Assembly (NCBI GenBank): GCA_002067795.1
Contig: MVQI01000012.1
Span: 1-45,829, forward strand
Direction of reading: 5' to 3'
Source of the DNA: Methanosaeta sp. PtaB.Bin039
Lineage (GTDB): Archaea; Halobacteriota; Methanosarcinia; Methanotrichales; Methanotrichaceae
DNA: 45,829 bases
The notes beneath the pieces are model-generated. The model was given only the letters and a program-made list of their open reading frames with translations, made no database searches and was not told the DNA's origin. The translations under genes were made by a program, and so were the position numbers. Shown here piece by piece: positions 35,801-43,555 of this stretch. Position 1 is the stretch's first letter. Each line of letters starts with the position of its first letter.

Positions 35801-35961
35801 GCAGTGCCAGCATGGGGGCTTTGCGGCTCTCCGGGATATGCAAGGATCTGGAGCTTCTGTCCAAATCGGGAAGCTTGGATGGCGCTGCCGAGAAGATGAG
35901 GGAGCTTGAGGGTGAGTACGAAAGGGTGAAAGCGGCCTTAACCTCCCTTCTTTCCGGATGA
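29848..35961 (+). CDS. Giant cytoplasmic multi-PAS/GAF hybrid histidine kinase
   Basis: This 2037-residue sensor has no membrane segment. By sequence reading the order is PAS (about 15-118), PAS (148-255), GAF (275-445), PAS (450-570), PAS (585-715), GAF (725-895), PAS (900-1025), PAS (1025-1150), PAS (1160-1280) and PAS (1285-1410). Then come HisKA with phospho-His1432 (MSHEIRTPLNAI), and the ATPase domain with N-box VNLLSNAVKF, DTGVGIP and GGTGLGLAI. A receiver follows with Asp1717 but a degenerate acidic pocket, then a canonical receiver (AEDN, Asp1850 in LMDVQMPEMDG), and a C-terminal Hpt with His1980 (AHNMKSSSASMG). The two GAF modules are similar to each other (RDRLLAGxALA start), which suggests internal duplication. 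The start is the TTG overlapping the cyclase stop or the ATG at 29854. All phosphorelay parts are present; the output partner is not in the window. Confidence 0.93.
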   Translation: MKMGSEDAGGAAGSLMNYRALLHSLQDPAYLCDLQGNVDSVNPAAEGLSGPLHSLRSLRSWELFGRNCAVSFERAILEGSSPPAHTYVMDGKGMAVEVEQSIVLLGSPKSAHGLLILQRLISGDRSRRSDRLSLEEDFGGRIKGSDLFSDVEDLWYRAACQASSEMVCFFQSDSRRLLDSNLAFQEKLEYGAEDILCLTVYDFVDMDRTWIDEFIEEALLSGHTAYQEMSYRTRDGSTLEVEAALCLIPSSDGSVLCLIGRMVAESKRSLEELKRRDRLLAGVALATNQILGGSELDTAIVQALELLAYAAEVDRVYIFENQHDTGPEASLASLRYKWEREGYEKMVVGEVIRYHDVPRWRSRLPVHRPIHGTVEEMPVEEKEILSGRGAISVLIFPIHIDGRFWGFIGFDDCSRGRQWSWTEVSILLAAGGCIGGALARQQFHGSLVRNDERYRQILEDDGTILVRIDPKGRITFMNDQARSYFGFSSEEFLGKDIVDTILADREWWEPLIRALLDRIVDGPDVFDQPLLESTRKSCQKAWVSWAFRPIRNERQNVTEILLVGIDIAEGRMVRDKLKEANRKLLDIIDFLPDASFVVDEGGRVVAWNRAIEDLTNVPKSQILGKSDYSYAVPFYGSPRPMIIDLVRSQDPALRSYLSPQYEVLEHNGRTVYAEIFAPRLRGGEGAYLLARSSPLMDGEGRIVGAVESIRDITDQKKASDELIKRDRLLAGSALAASSLLTAGDYSSAIKEALQVLGLVCNADRAYVYENHKSDRGHLKTDLRFEWSREGDSDEAKNLSGRSVSDCQELPEWYQILGSGKLIKGLVKDFLPSEQAGLAPPGTLSVLIVPIMVEDLFWGFIGLDDCHRERLWNEGEVSLLIGFAGSVGGSILRKRAEDRLRLFESAIVNSNDAVVIAAAGQRGALPKIVYVNDAFTRMAGYGAEEALGRHPDFLERRESSDIDADGMSETKFCGFPVHTEVVKYHKDGTSFWVELNIVPLKDEHGEVTHWVSIERETTERRRAEERLRWNDTLMRSMTDNSYLSFCVVDTRTDDVVYFNHHFCQLWGLQDIEDRLSRSEIKNTDVLERIARMVQDPQLLLESCRMLGEESNTAILEDEILFLDGRIVRRFSAQVRDQAGRYFGRLFIFEDITKRKLEEQELIETRNYLENLINYANAPIIVWDVTFSITRFNRAFERLTGYGASEVLGQNLSMLFPEMTRTPSLDEIERTLDGEYWDSVEIPVLRKDGQVRVVLWNSANIYSKSDGVLLATMAQGTDITDRKKAEEQVQFQASLLSQVRNAIVATDMDGRIIYWNKFAEMLYQWTWDEVLGRNILEILVPDNKSQLVSGVMRSIYETGHLEGEYLVRRRDGSVFLAYFVYSLITGSERQPVGFLGVSTDITERVRFEEELRRAKDEAEVAARAKSEFLANMSHEIRTPLNAIIGMTGLLMETDLDQEQWNYVKTVRSSGDALLEIVGDILDFSKAEGGKLELESHPFDLRECVEASLDLVSAKAAEKDLDLSYFMHPGVPESLIGDVTRLRQVLVNLLSNAVKFTEIGEVRVDVTSAPIPEGDCEITISVTDTGVGIPKDLMFKLFKSFSQVDTSITRRYGGTGLGLAISKYLVELMGGRIWAESEVGKGSIFHFSFVSRPAAGPGRQISPSSVLDGKKVLVMESSPAIRSIISSYLRSWHMIPVEVASPEEAENALSLGTYQIAIIDLKMPERKARSLAETVKSAYPDAYLVGVSSIYPRDLDIDTPYDAIITKPVKPAQLHEALTGLFWPKPLQTDNGSSKARPSRPSLRILLAEDNVVNQKVALMMLERLGYRADVAANGLEVLNALQRQKYDLILMDVQMPEMDGLEATRRIRKLTPQSGPFIAAITAYAMEGDRERCLRAGMDDYISKPIKLEELKRVVRQSARLEEPQPLDPVALASLRELQEEGEPDIVKELANIFLGHSPGRIAEMRRAVEAGDSEALFREAHNMKSSSASMGALRLSGICKDLELLSKSGSLDGAAEKMRELEGEYERVKAALTSLLSG

Positions 35962-35969
35962 TTGAAGAG

Positions 35970-36004
35970 CGGCCTGTCAGAAGGCCGGTCACCGATTCTT
36001 TTTC
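35970..36004 (+). terminator. Terminator after the giant kinase
   Basis: CGGCC (35970-35974) pairs with GGCCG (35983-35987), followed by TTCTTTTT (35996-36003). It begins 9 nt after the stop codon, in the short gap between this gene and the converging rfcS. Confidence 0.45.
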
Positions 36005-36065
36005 GGGATTGTGGCTCCAATACAGGATCCTGGATGGATTTTCGCCTCTATTTCAGGAGAATCCG

Positions 36066-37034
36066 TTACCCTGGGAGTCCAGACATGCCTGCGATGGCGA
36101 AGAAAGCTATCAGGGCTTCCAGTTGAATCCTCTCGTTAGCCCCTTCGGTGATCCGGAAATCGATCTCGCCGATCCTGTCGATCATCTTCACCCTGTCAGC
36201 GTCTTTCATCTCCATATCAAGCATCTCCCGATGGATCTGGACAACGACATCCTGTCCGGACAGGCCCTGTATCAGGAGCAATTGGTCAAGCATCGATCTG
36301 GCCTCATGAAAATCGCCTTTCAGGGCTGAGCCAATTAGCTCTCTTATCTGCTCTGGACGGGCTTGGGCGGTGATCTGATAAATAGTGTCCATCTCTATGC
36401 TATCCCCAATCAATGAAGCCGCCTGCAACGCATTTATGGCTTTTCTCATATCCCCCCTCGCCACATAGTTTATCGCCGCAATCCCTTCATCGCTGACCTT
36501 GAGCCCCTCTTGCCGGGCGATGTGGCGGACTCTCTCCTCAATCGCTTCGGTGCTCAAGGAGCGGAACCTGTAGACGGCACATCTGGACTGGATCGGCTCG
36601 ATGATCTTTGATGAGTAGTTGCAGGAGAGTATGAAGCGGCAGGTTGCGCTGTATCTTTCCATGGTTCGGCGCAGAGCCGATTGAGCATCGCTGGTCAGCG
36701 CGTCTGCCTCATCCAGGAAGATTATCTTGAACTCGGCTCCGCCCAATGGGGCCATGCGGGCAAAGTCCTTGATCTTGGTGCGCACCACGTCGATCCCGCG
36801 CTCGTCGGAGGCGTTGAGCTCTATGAAGTTGTCTCTCCAATTCTCCCCATAGATCTCCTTGACTATGCTTATCGCCGCAGCGGTCTTCCCTACCCCGGGC
36901 GGCCCTGAGAAGAGGAGGTGAGGGAGATTTCTGCTGGCAACATACGATTTGAGCCTCCTGATTATCTCGCTCTGCCCCACTATGTCCGACAGACTGGTGG
37001 GCCTATACTTCTCTATCCAGATCTCCTCTTTCAT
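36066..37034 (-). CDS. rfcS: Replication factor C small subunit
   Basis: RfcS (322 aa) is the AAA+ clamp-loader small subunit that opens the PCNA ring. Walker A is GPPGVGKT (44-51), Walker B LDEAD (107-111), and the SRC motif with the trans-acting arginine is at 150-152. The C-terminal collar domain follows. There is no intein. GAGGGG precedes the ATG at a good distance, and GATATATC lies upstream as a TATA box. The large subunit gene is not in the window. Confidence 0.97.
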   Translation of the reverse strand: MKEEIWIEKYRPTSLSDIVGQSEIIRRLKSYVASRNLPHLLFSGPPGVGKTAAAISIVKEIYGENWRDNFIELNASDERGIDVVRTKIKDFARMAPLGGAEFKIIFLDEADALTSDAQSALRRTMERYSATCRFILSCNYSSKIIEPIQSRCAVYRFRSLSTEAIEERVRHIARQEGLKVSDEGIAAINYVARGDMRKAINALQAASLIGDSIEMDTIYQITAQARPEQIRELIGSALKGDFHEARSMLDQLLLIQGLSGQDVVVQIHREMLDMEMKDADRVKMIDRIGEIDFRITEGANERIQLEALIAFFAIAGMSGLPG

Positions 37035-37066
37035 CCAGTCCCCTCATGATGGCCTCACTATCCCTC

Positions 37067-37079
37067 GATATATCAAAGT
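37067..37079 (-). promoter_or_regulatory. rfcS TATA box
   Basis: Minus strand CTTTGATATATCG, centred about 39 bp upstream of the rfcS ATG. The predicted leader of about 14 nt holds the GAGGGG site. Confidence 0.5.
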
Positions 37080-37319
37080 ATCCTGTGCTGCCGGCCAAAA
37101 AGAAGCATCAGGCCTGATGGATGATCGTTTCTTACCAGAGTCGCCGGCCCAAGCTTCCCATCGCCTTCGCGAGGATGGGTGCTGCATGAAAAGCCCCAGA
37201 TCTTGCCGGCCGCGACGGTGAAATGTCGATTGAGGGGAGACGGTAGTTGCGATGGACTTGCCTTGATCTCCTCATGAAATGATCCGGGATATCCGATCTC
37301 TTTTCCACGGACGAAATTT

Positions 37320-37475
37320 GCAGGCTGCAGACTTAACTTTAAAAAATTATATAGTAAGAACTGATTTAATCTCAAAATCCGCGATTATTAATAGATCAAT
37401 TAGATTTTATGCTTAAAAATTTTGATTTCGGCTGGATTATTTAGAAAAATTCTCTGAATAATTCTCCCTAAGTTT
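37320..37475. other. AT-rich control region between rfcS and the HTH gene
   Basis: The stretch is far richer in A and T than the genes around it and encodes no plausible protein. It holds several TATA-like strings (AAAAAATTATATAG near 37338-37353), the palindrome AAAATTTT near 37416, and a direct repeat AATTCTC at 37448-37454 and 37460-37466 with a 12-bp period. This may be an operator for the adjacent winged-helix regulator. The part from 37080 to 37320 is of ordinary composition and holds nothing I can name. Confidence 0.45.
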
Positions 37476-37477
37476 CA

Positions 37478-37496
37478 AAACAAATTATTTATATGA
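37478..37496 (+). promoter_or_regulatory. Promoter of the HTH-usp pair
   Basis: AAACAAATTATTTATATGA gives an AT-rich BRE region and a TATA box (TTTATAT, 37488-37494). The start site would fall near 37518, about 17 nt before the chosen ATG. Confidence 0.6.
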
Positions 37497-37534
37497 TTAG
37501 GTATTTCTATTAACATGTACTTCTGGTGGTTCCA

Positions 37535-37912
37535 ATGAGGGATTATACCGTCAAGGTGCTGGATGAAAGGGATCTAGAATTTATAGAGACCCTGCGCAGC
37601 CTTGGAGTTCCACGCAATGTGGCCTCGCTCATCACATACCTTTCTAACATGAAGGAGGTATCTTCCAGGGAGATAGAGATGGGCACAGGTCTGCGCCAGC
37701 CTGAGGTAAGCATAGGGATGCGGACCTTGCGGGACAACGGCTGGATTGACGAACATGAGGTAAAGAGCTCGGGAAAGGGCCGGCCCATGAAGGTGTACGC
37801 CCTAAAGGTACCGATGGCCGAAATCATAACTCATTTTGAGCAGAAGAAGCTCTCCGAATCAGCTCAGGCAATGGAATCGATCCGCAGGCTCAAGGAGCTA
37901 AGCTCTGCCTAA
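37535..37912 (+). CDS. Winged-helix transcriptional regulator
   Basis: The ATG at 37535 follows GGTGGT by 4 nt; an in-frame GTG lies three codons earlier. The 125-residue product has a short N-terminal strand (YTVKVLDERD), then a winged helix: helix pair RNVASLITYLSN and SSREIEMGTGLRQPEVSIGMRTLRDNGWI, with the wing EVKSSGKGRPMKVYALK. This is of the TrmB/ArsR-like type with recognition helix QPEVSIGMRTL. The C-terminal helix could dimerise. There is no ligand domain or metal motif. It is followed after 18 bp by a Usp gene, so they are probably one transcript. The direct repeats upstream may be its own operator. Confidence 0.82.
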   Translation: MRDYTVKVLDERDLEFIETLRSLGVPRNVASLITYLSNMKEVSSREIEMGTGLRQPEVSIGMRTLRDNGWIDEHEVKSSGKGRPMKVYALKVPMAEIITHFEQKKLSESAQAMESIRRLKELSSA

Positions 37913-37930
37913 GCCTATCAGTCTTTCATC

Positions 37931-38458
37931 ATGTCCGCGAATTTCCCGCTGCACAAGATAATGGTGGCAACCGACGGATCGGATACCAGCCGCCGGGCAG
38001 CCCAGGCCGCCATATCATTGGCAAATCTGGCCGGCGGATCGGTGGTGGTATTATTCGTGGCCGATACTGCCAGATTGGTCCAGATATCTGGCTATCTCAT
38101 GTTCCCTGTCCTCAGTGAAGGGATACGTGAGGGGATGCTCAGGGCAGGTCAGGCTGCTATCGACGAGGTGGAGGCCATGGCTTCAGATGCCGGGATACGA
38201 ATAGAGAAGCTGGTGGTGGAGGGAAATCCCAGCGATGAGATTCTGCGGCAATCTCTGGAAAGGGATGTGGATCTCCTGGTGATGGGATCGGTAGGCAAAG
38301 GGGGATTGGACCGCTTCATCCTGGGAAGCGTGGCTCAAAAGGTGGTCGAGCATTCAAAGGTTCCTGTAATGCTTGTTCCAGGAATCGATGCCCGCAAAGC
38401 CTCTGAAGGCCCGGGAAGATCGGCAGCGTCGGCGATGGGTCAGCCATTGCCGTCATAG
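37931..38458 (+). CDS. Universal stress protein (UspA family)
   Basis: The 175-residue protein has one Usp domain. The N-terminal IMVATDGSDTS contains the nucleotide-contacting Asp, and the ATP-binding loop is MGSVGKGGLDRFILGSVAQKV (Gly-x2-Gly-x9-Gly-Ser pattern). It ends in VPVMLVPG. The last 20 residues are a variable tail. An ATP-binding, probably dimeric cytoplasmic protein is expected. It lies 18 bp after the regulator gene. A T-run at 38470-38475 could end the transcript. Confidence 0.92.
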   Translation: MSANFPLHKIMVATDGSDTSRRAAQAAISLANLAGGSVVVLFVADTARLVQISGYLMFPVLSEGIREGMLRAGQAAIDEVEAMASDAGIRIEKLVVEGNPSDEILRQSLERDVDLLVMGSVGKGGLDRFILGSVAQKVVEHSKVPVMLVPGIDARKASEGPGRSAASAMGQPLPS

Positions 38459-38548
38459 ATTGGCAGGCGTTTTTTAGGGACCTGGCAATCATACTCGCCT
38501 ATTTCTTTTCGCCGTCCGTCGGATTTTCCATTTCCGTTGCCTCACAAA

Positions 38549-38558
38549 GGCTAAATAT
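38549..38558 (+). promoter_or_regulatory. ileS TATA box
   Basis: GGCTAAATATAGC is TATA-like, about 50 bp upstream of the chosen TTG start. The start site would fall near 38580, giving a leader of about 24 nt with the GGAGG site. Confidence 0.45.
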
Positions 38559-38603
38559 AGCGTGGCCGTACGGAGCCATGCGTTTTCGTCTGGAGGACTG
38601 GAC

Positions 38604-41600
38604 TTGATTGTAGAGGTTCCAGGACAGTACAAGGCAGATCAGATCGAGGAAGAGATCAGGCATTTCTGGGATGAGGGCAGCATATACTCAAAAGTCAGGA
38701 GCTTGCGGGCGGGAGGGAGGAGGTTCTTCTTTGTGGACGGACCGCCCTACACCACCGGCCGTATCCATCTGGGCACTGCCTGGAACAAAGTGATCAAGGA
38801 CTCCATTCTGCGCTTCCGTTCCATGAATGGCTTCGCTGTTAAGGACAGGGCAGGATGGGATATGCACGGCCTGCCAATAGAGGTCAAGGTGGAGGAGTAC
38901 CTCGGATTCAAGAACAAAAAGGATATCGAGGCCTTCGGGGTGGAGAAGTTCATAGAACAGTGCAAATCCTTCGCACTTCGCCAAAAGGACGACATGACCG
39001 CCCAGTTCAAGACGCTCGGGGCCTGGCTGAATTGGGACGATCCATACATGACCCTAAAAAACGAGTACATAGAGGCGGCATGGTGGACTCTTCAAAGGGC
39101 GCATGAGAGGGATCTGCTTGAGAGAGGGCTTCGGGTAGTCAACTGGTGCCCGCGCTGCGAGACAGCGATCGCCGATTCCGAAGTCGAGTACTGGGATGAG
39201 ACAGATCCGTCGATCTACGTCAAGTTTCCTGTGGTCGATCAGCCAGACACCTATATCGTTATCTGGACCACCACTCCATGGACCATTCCTGCAAATGTAG
39301 GCGTGGCAGTTCACAAGGACTTTGAGTACAGCAAGGTCCTGGCTCAGAAGAAGAACGGGGCCTCTGAGATCCTGATCATGGCTTCAGACCTGGTCGAGAA
39401 CGTCTTGAAAGAGGGGCGGTATCAGGATTATGAGATACTCGACAGGCTGCGTGGAGAGGATCTGCTGGTCTATCAGTACAGCCACCCTCTTGCAGATATC
39501 GTGCCGGTCCAAAAGGACATCTCTCATGGCGTGCATCTGGCAGATTTCGTGACGTCCGAGAACACCGGAATCGTACATATAGCTCCGGGCCACGGACTCG
39601 AGGATTTCGAGCTCGGAATGGCGGAGCACATGCCGGTGTTTTGTCCGGTTGGGGAGGACGGACGTTATACCTACGAGGCAGGGGAGAGATATGAGGGAAA
39701 GTACGTGCGTGAGGCCAACGAGATGGTCAATCTCGACCTGGCCGACCGCGGCCTGCTCCTCGCCAGCAAGAGCATGGTTCACCGCTACGGACATTGCTGG
39801 AGGTGCAAGACGCCCATAATATTCATCGCTACCAGGCAGTGGTTCCTCAAGATATCCCAGCTGCGGGACCAGATGCTGGACGAGATTGCCCGGGTATCCT
39901 GGTATCCGGAATGGGCAGGCTCGGCTCGCTTCAGGGATTGGATCATGGGAGCTCGGGACTGGTGCATCTCAAGACAGCGCTACTGGGGAATTCCACTGCC
40001 CATATGGATATGCCGCAAATGCGGCCGGATCGAGGTCATTGGGACTGCCGCAGAGCTTGAAGAGCGCAGCGGAATCGAGATGTCAGACCTGCACCGTCCG
40101 GGTGTGGATCAGGTTGTCATGTCCTGCTCATGCGGCGGCGAGATGCGGCGGGTGCCTGACGTCTTTGATGTCTGGTTCGACAGTGCCGTGGCCTCCTGGG
40201 CCACGCTGAACTTCCCGCGGGACCAGCAGGCTTTGCAGGATTGGTGGCCGGCTGACTTCATCACCGAAGGGCATGATCAGACCAGAGGGTGGTTCTACTC
40301 ACAACTGGGGGCCAGCATGGTCTCGTTTGGCCGGGCTCCTTACAAGAGCGTGCTGATGCACGGCTTTACCCTGGACGATCAGGGCAGGAAGATGTCCAAG
40401 AGCATAGGAAACGTTGTGCAGCCTGAAGAGGTGGTTAAGAAATATGGCGCCGATACCCTTCGACTCTACGTCCTTGCCTCAAACGCCCCCTGGGAGGATC
40501 TGCATTTCTCCTGGGACGTGGCCGAGAATACTAACCGCATGCTGAACATCCTTTGGAACGCCTACCGCTTCCCCCTGCCGTACATGATCCTGGACGAATT
40601 CGATCTGAGCAGGGCCGACATCTCGCGCTACCGGGAGGTGCTCAGGGCAGAGGACCGCTGGATACTCTCACGCATAAACAGCCTCGCCAAGGAGATCGAG
40701 GAGAGCATGTCCCAGTACCAGCTCCACCGTGTGGCCAGAAGCTTGCAGGATTTCATCCTCGAAGACCTCTCACGCTGGTATATTCAGCTTGTCAGGCCTC
40801 GCACCTGGATTGAGACCGACGATCCTGACAAGCTGGCTGCCTACGCAACCCTCTGCCATGTGATGTCCACCCTATCCAAGCTCCTGGCGCCGTTTGCTCC
40901 TTTCGTGGCCGAGACCATGTACCAAAACCTGGTGCGCGGCCTGGATGGCTCTGCCCCTGAATCGGTACATCTCTGCAATTGGCCCGGCCACGATTCCTCA
41001 ATGATAGATCCCGAGCTCGAGCGGCAGATGGTCATCGTACGGGAGATAGCCGAGGCCGCCTCAAACGCCAGGCAGAAAGGCGGCAGGAAGCTCCGCTGGC
41101 CGGTCTCCAATATAATAGTCTCTTCAAAAGAGCCAGTTGATCTGGGCGATCTGGAGAAGGTCCTCAAGGTACAGACCAACTCCAAAAACATAACTATCCT
41201 GCCTCCAGGAGAGAAGCCTCCGATGGACATGGAGCTTACCGTGGTCCACAAGAAGATCGGGCCGGCGTTCAAGGGGGATGCCGGAAATGTGGTAAAAGCA
41301 CTCTCCTTTGCTTCTCCCAATGATGTAAGACGCCTGATCGATTCTGGGGAGCCGATCTTTTGGGAAGGAAAAAGCTACCTGATAACAGAAGAGATGGTGG
41401 AGTTCCACGAGAAGCCTCCAGCGAATCTGGTACATGCAGGATTTTCCCGTGGATCCGTATACGTGGATATCGCGCTCAGCGATGATCTGCGGGCAGAGGG
41501 ATACTCCCGGGAGATCGTCAGGCGGATTCAGGACATGAGAAAAGAGCTGGACTTAAAGGTGGACGATCAGATCAAGGTCTCGATTCTGCTGGAAAGCCCG

Positions 41601-41759
41601 GAGGTCTTGACCCTTATTCAGAGGATGGAGGGCTATGTGGCCAGCGAGGTTCGTGCCTGCTCCTTCCGTATGGGAAGAGACCAGGTCGTTGAAGGCATAT
41701 TGCTCAAGGACTGGGAGTTTGAGGACGTGAAGATGAGAGTTGGAATAGCGCCGGTCTAG
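38604..41759 (+). CDS. ileS: Isoleucyl-tRNA synthetase
   Basis: IleS charges tRNA-Ile. I prefer the TTG at 38604 because GGAGG lies 7 nt before it; the GTG at 38562 lacks such a site. This gives 1051 residues, the archaeal/eukaryotic type. The HIGH-like motif is HLGT (His55 on) after GPPYTTGR, the editing domain lies in the 190-400 region, and KMSKS is at 596-600. The WCISRQRYWGIPLP motif and the anticodon-binding domain follow. CRKCG and CSC near residues 475-515 may bind zinc. It is followed after 3 bp by the DUF151 gene. Confidence 0.96.
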   Translation: MIVEVPGQYKADQIEEEIRHFWDEGSIYSKVRSLRAGGRRFFFVDGPPYTTGRIHLGTAWNKVIKDSILRFRSMNGFAVKDRAGWDMHGLPIEVKVEEYLGFKNKKDIEAFGVEKFIEQCKSFALRQKDDMTAQFKTLGAWLNWDDPYMTLKNEYIEAAWWTLQRAHERDLLERGLRVVNWCPRCETAIADSEVEYWDETDPSIYVKFPVVDQPDTYIVIWTTTPWTIPANVGVAVHKDFEYSKVLAQKKNGASEILIMASDLVENVLKEGRYQDYEILDRLRGEDLLVYQYSHPLADIVPVQKDISHGVHLADFVTSENTGIVHIAPGHGLEDFELGMAEHMPVFCPVGEDGRYTYEAGERYEGKYVREANEMVNLDLADRGLLLASKSMVHRYGHCWRCKTPIIFIATRQWFLKISQLRDQMLDEIARVSWYPEWAGSARFRDWIMGARDWCISRQRYWGIPLPIWICRKCGRIEVIGTAAELEERSGIEMSDLHRPGVDQVVMSCSCGGEMRRVPDVFDVWFDSAVASWATLNFPRDQQALQDWWPADFITEGHDQTRGWFYSQLGASMVSFGRAPYKSVLMHGFTLDDQGRKMSKSIGNVVQPEEVVKKYGADTLRLYVLASNAPWEDLHFSWDVAENTNRMLNILWNAYRFPLPYMILDEFDLSRADISRYREVLRAEDRWILSRINSLAKEIEESMSQYQLHRVARSLQDFILEDLSRWYIQLVRPRTWIETDDPDKLAAYATLCHVMSTLSKLLAPFAPFVAETMYQNLVRGLDGSAPESVHLCNWPGHDSSMIDPELERQMVIVREIAEAASNARQKGGRKLRWPVSNIIVSSKEPVDLGDLEKVLKVQTNSKNITILPPGEKPPMDMELTVVHKKIGPAFKGDAGNVVKALSFASPNDVRRLIDSGEPIFWEGKSYLITEEMVEFHEKPPANLVHAGFSRGSVYVDIALSDDLRAEGYSREIVRRIQDMRKELDLKVDDQIKVSILLESPEVLTLIQRMEGYVASEVRACSFRMGRDQVVEGILLKDWEFEDVKMRVGIAPV

Positions 41760-41762
41760 GTA

Positions 41763-42269
41763 ATGTCCATGGTCCAAGACGGAGAGGTCGGGGATTGCTT
41801 GCCAGCAGAGACGGAGCAGACCATATCGGTCAAAATCAGAGGCGTATTTCTCGTGGAGTCCGGCGAGGGCGGGTCCTCACCGGTGGTCCTGCTCGAAGAC
41901 GATAGTGGGAAGAAGATCATACCAATCTTCGTAGGGCTGTCCGAGGCCATATCCATCCAGAATGCACTTCGTGGGGAGACCTCTCCCCGTCCAATGACCC
42001 ACGACCTGTTCATCTCCGCCCTTGAGTGTCTTGGAGCCAGCGTATCAGGGGTGCTGATCGATGAGCTTGATGGCGGAGTCTATTATGCCAGGCTGACCAT
42101 TCGTCATGAGGATCTGGATAAGGAGGTTGACGCTCGTCCCAGCGATTGTCTGGCACTGGCCATCCGGGCTGGCGCTCCTGTGCTTATCAGGGAGGAGGTT
42201 GTAAGATCCTCTGCTGTAGAAAAGGGCGATGTGGAGGGATTGCGAAGTCTGGAGAGCTTAATGGATTAA
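41763..42269 (+). CDS. Bifunctional nuclease family (DUF151) protein
   Basis: The 168-residue protein carries the DUF151/BFN domain: VFLVESGEGGSSPVVLLED, IPIFVGLSEAISIQNAL, RPMTHDLFISALECLGASV and ARPSDCLALAIRAGAPVLI are its core motifs. Plant and bacterial members are described as nucleases active on DNA and RNA; whether this one is active is unknown. It starts 3 bp after ileS and is probably cotranscribed with it. The first 18 residues are a variable acidic extension. Confidence 0.85.
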   Translation: MSMVQDGEVGDCLPAETEQTISVKIRGVFLVESGEGGSSPVVLLEDDSGKKIIPIFVGLSEAISIQNALRGETSPRPMTHDLFISALECLGASVSGVLIDELDGGVYYARLTIRHEDLDKEVDARPSDCLALAIRAGAPVLIREEVVRSSAVEKGDVEGLRSLESLMD

Positions 42270-42608
42270 GGATGCCGTAGTTTTGGCTGATGATGGATCT
42301 GCCAGCTTATCACCTGATGGCGCAGGCATGTTGGACGGTTTGAGCGGCCTATGATTGCCATCCACACGATCTTTCCGAGATCCTGTGCTGGAGCTGCATG
42401 GCCGCCTTATTATCGCAGCTGCTCGCTTTTCCATCAGCCCGGGATCTTTCCTTCGGCCCGATTTCAGTTGCCGGCAAAGGAATGGACGATCTGGCAGAGC
42501 AGAATACCATATTATCCGAGAAAAGCCTGGCGATTGATTTCGGCTGCCGCCGACGGACAACGGCATTTTCCAGTTGCCCTTGCATAACCTTCGCAGGTAT
42601 GATCGATT
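42270..42608. other. Intergenic region before rnz
   Basis: About 340 bp with overlapping open frames on both strands but no recognisable protein and no sensible ribosome-binding site. I see no clear promoter, hairpin or repeat. Confidence 0.35.
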
Positions 42609-43523
42609 ATGTTGCAGATAATATTCCTAGGAACGGCCGGGTCGCTGCCCACCCCTGAACGCAATCCTTCAGCAATACTGATCAACCGGGAAGGAGAGCT
42701 GGTGCTGTTCGATTGCGGAGAGGGTACGCAGAGGCAGATGATGAAGGCCAGGACGGGCATGATGAGGCTTGGCCATATATTCCTGACCCACCTTCATGCC
42801 GACCACTTTCTGGGAATCCCAGGTCTCCTTGAGACGATGGCTTTTCAGGGCAGGACTGAGCCGCTTGTTATCGCTGGGCCTGTTAGGACTTCACGGCTGC
42901 TGATGCATCTTACAGCCATCGGGTGCTGCTCCCGCAGCTTCGAGGTGCAGGTTGTAGAGATGTCTCCTGGCGATACCATGTCACTGGATGGATATCGAGT
43001 AATAGCGTTGCGCACCGAGCATAGCGTGCCCAGCCTTGGATACTGCCTGGAGGAGGACGACCGGCCAGGCCGGTTCAACCGAGATCGGGCAGTGGAGCTG
43101 GGGATTCCTGTTGGGCCGCTATTCGGAAAGCTTCAGCGCGGTCAGTGTGTTGAGGTGAACGGCACCTTGGTCAGGCCGGATCAGGTTATGGGTGCTGCCC
43201 GTCCAGGTCGTCGAGTTGTGTATAGCGGCGATACCCGGCCGGTTCAGGACGTGGAGGATGCCGCCAGAGGAGCCGACGTACTAATTCACGATGGTGCGCT
43301 CGGAAGCGAGATGGCGGAATGGGCCAAGGAGACCAGACACAGCACGGTTGCCGAGGCTGCCGACCTGGCCAGCAGGGCCGGGGTCGCTCTGCTGGTGCTC
43401 ACTCATATCAGTTCCCGCTATTCTGAGAACTGCGCGCCACTGCTAAAAGAGGCTTTGCAGCGGTTTGCACCTGCAGTCGTGGCCGAGGATCTGATGAAGA
43501 TCGACGTTCCCCTGCGCGAATAA
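42609..43523 (+). CDS. rnz: Ribonuclease Z
   Basis: RNase Z removes the 3' trailer of tRNA precursors; it matters here because the tRNA-Leu in this window has no encoded CCA. The 304-residue protein is a short-form metallo-beta-lactamase. The zinc motif is THLHADHF (His61, His63, Asp65, His66), and the N-terminal IIFLGTAGSLPTPERNPSA is typical. The later metal ligands follow: RTEHSVPSLGYCL, YSGDTRP, and the final LTHISSRY. The start is read as a TTG at 42609 (LQIIFLG). Nothing is missing. Confidence 0.95.
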   Translation: MLQIIFLGTAGSLPTPERNPSAILINREGELVLFDCGEGTQRQMMKARTGMMRLGHIFLTHLHADHFLGIPGLLETMAFQGRTEPLVIAGPVRTSRLLMHLTAIGCCSRSFEVQVVEMSPGDTMSLDGYRVIALRTEHSVPSLGYCLEEDDRPGRFNRDRAVELGIPVGPLFGKLQRGQCVEVNGTLVRPDQVMGAARPGRRVVYSGDTRPVQDVEDAARGADVLIHDGALGSEMAEWAKETRHSTVAEAADLASRAGVALLVLTHISSRYSENCAPLLKEALQRFAPAVVAEDLMKIDVPLRE

Positions 43524-43555
43524 TGCGATCTTTACGAGGTAATCGCCGGATACAT

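Noticed and set aside
42270-42608. Open frames of 60-100 codons between the DUF151 gene and rnz
   Set aside because: Frames on both strands overlap each other and none shows a recognisable motif.
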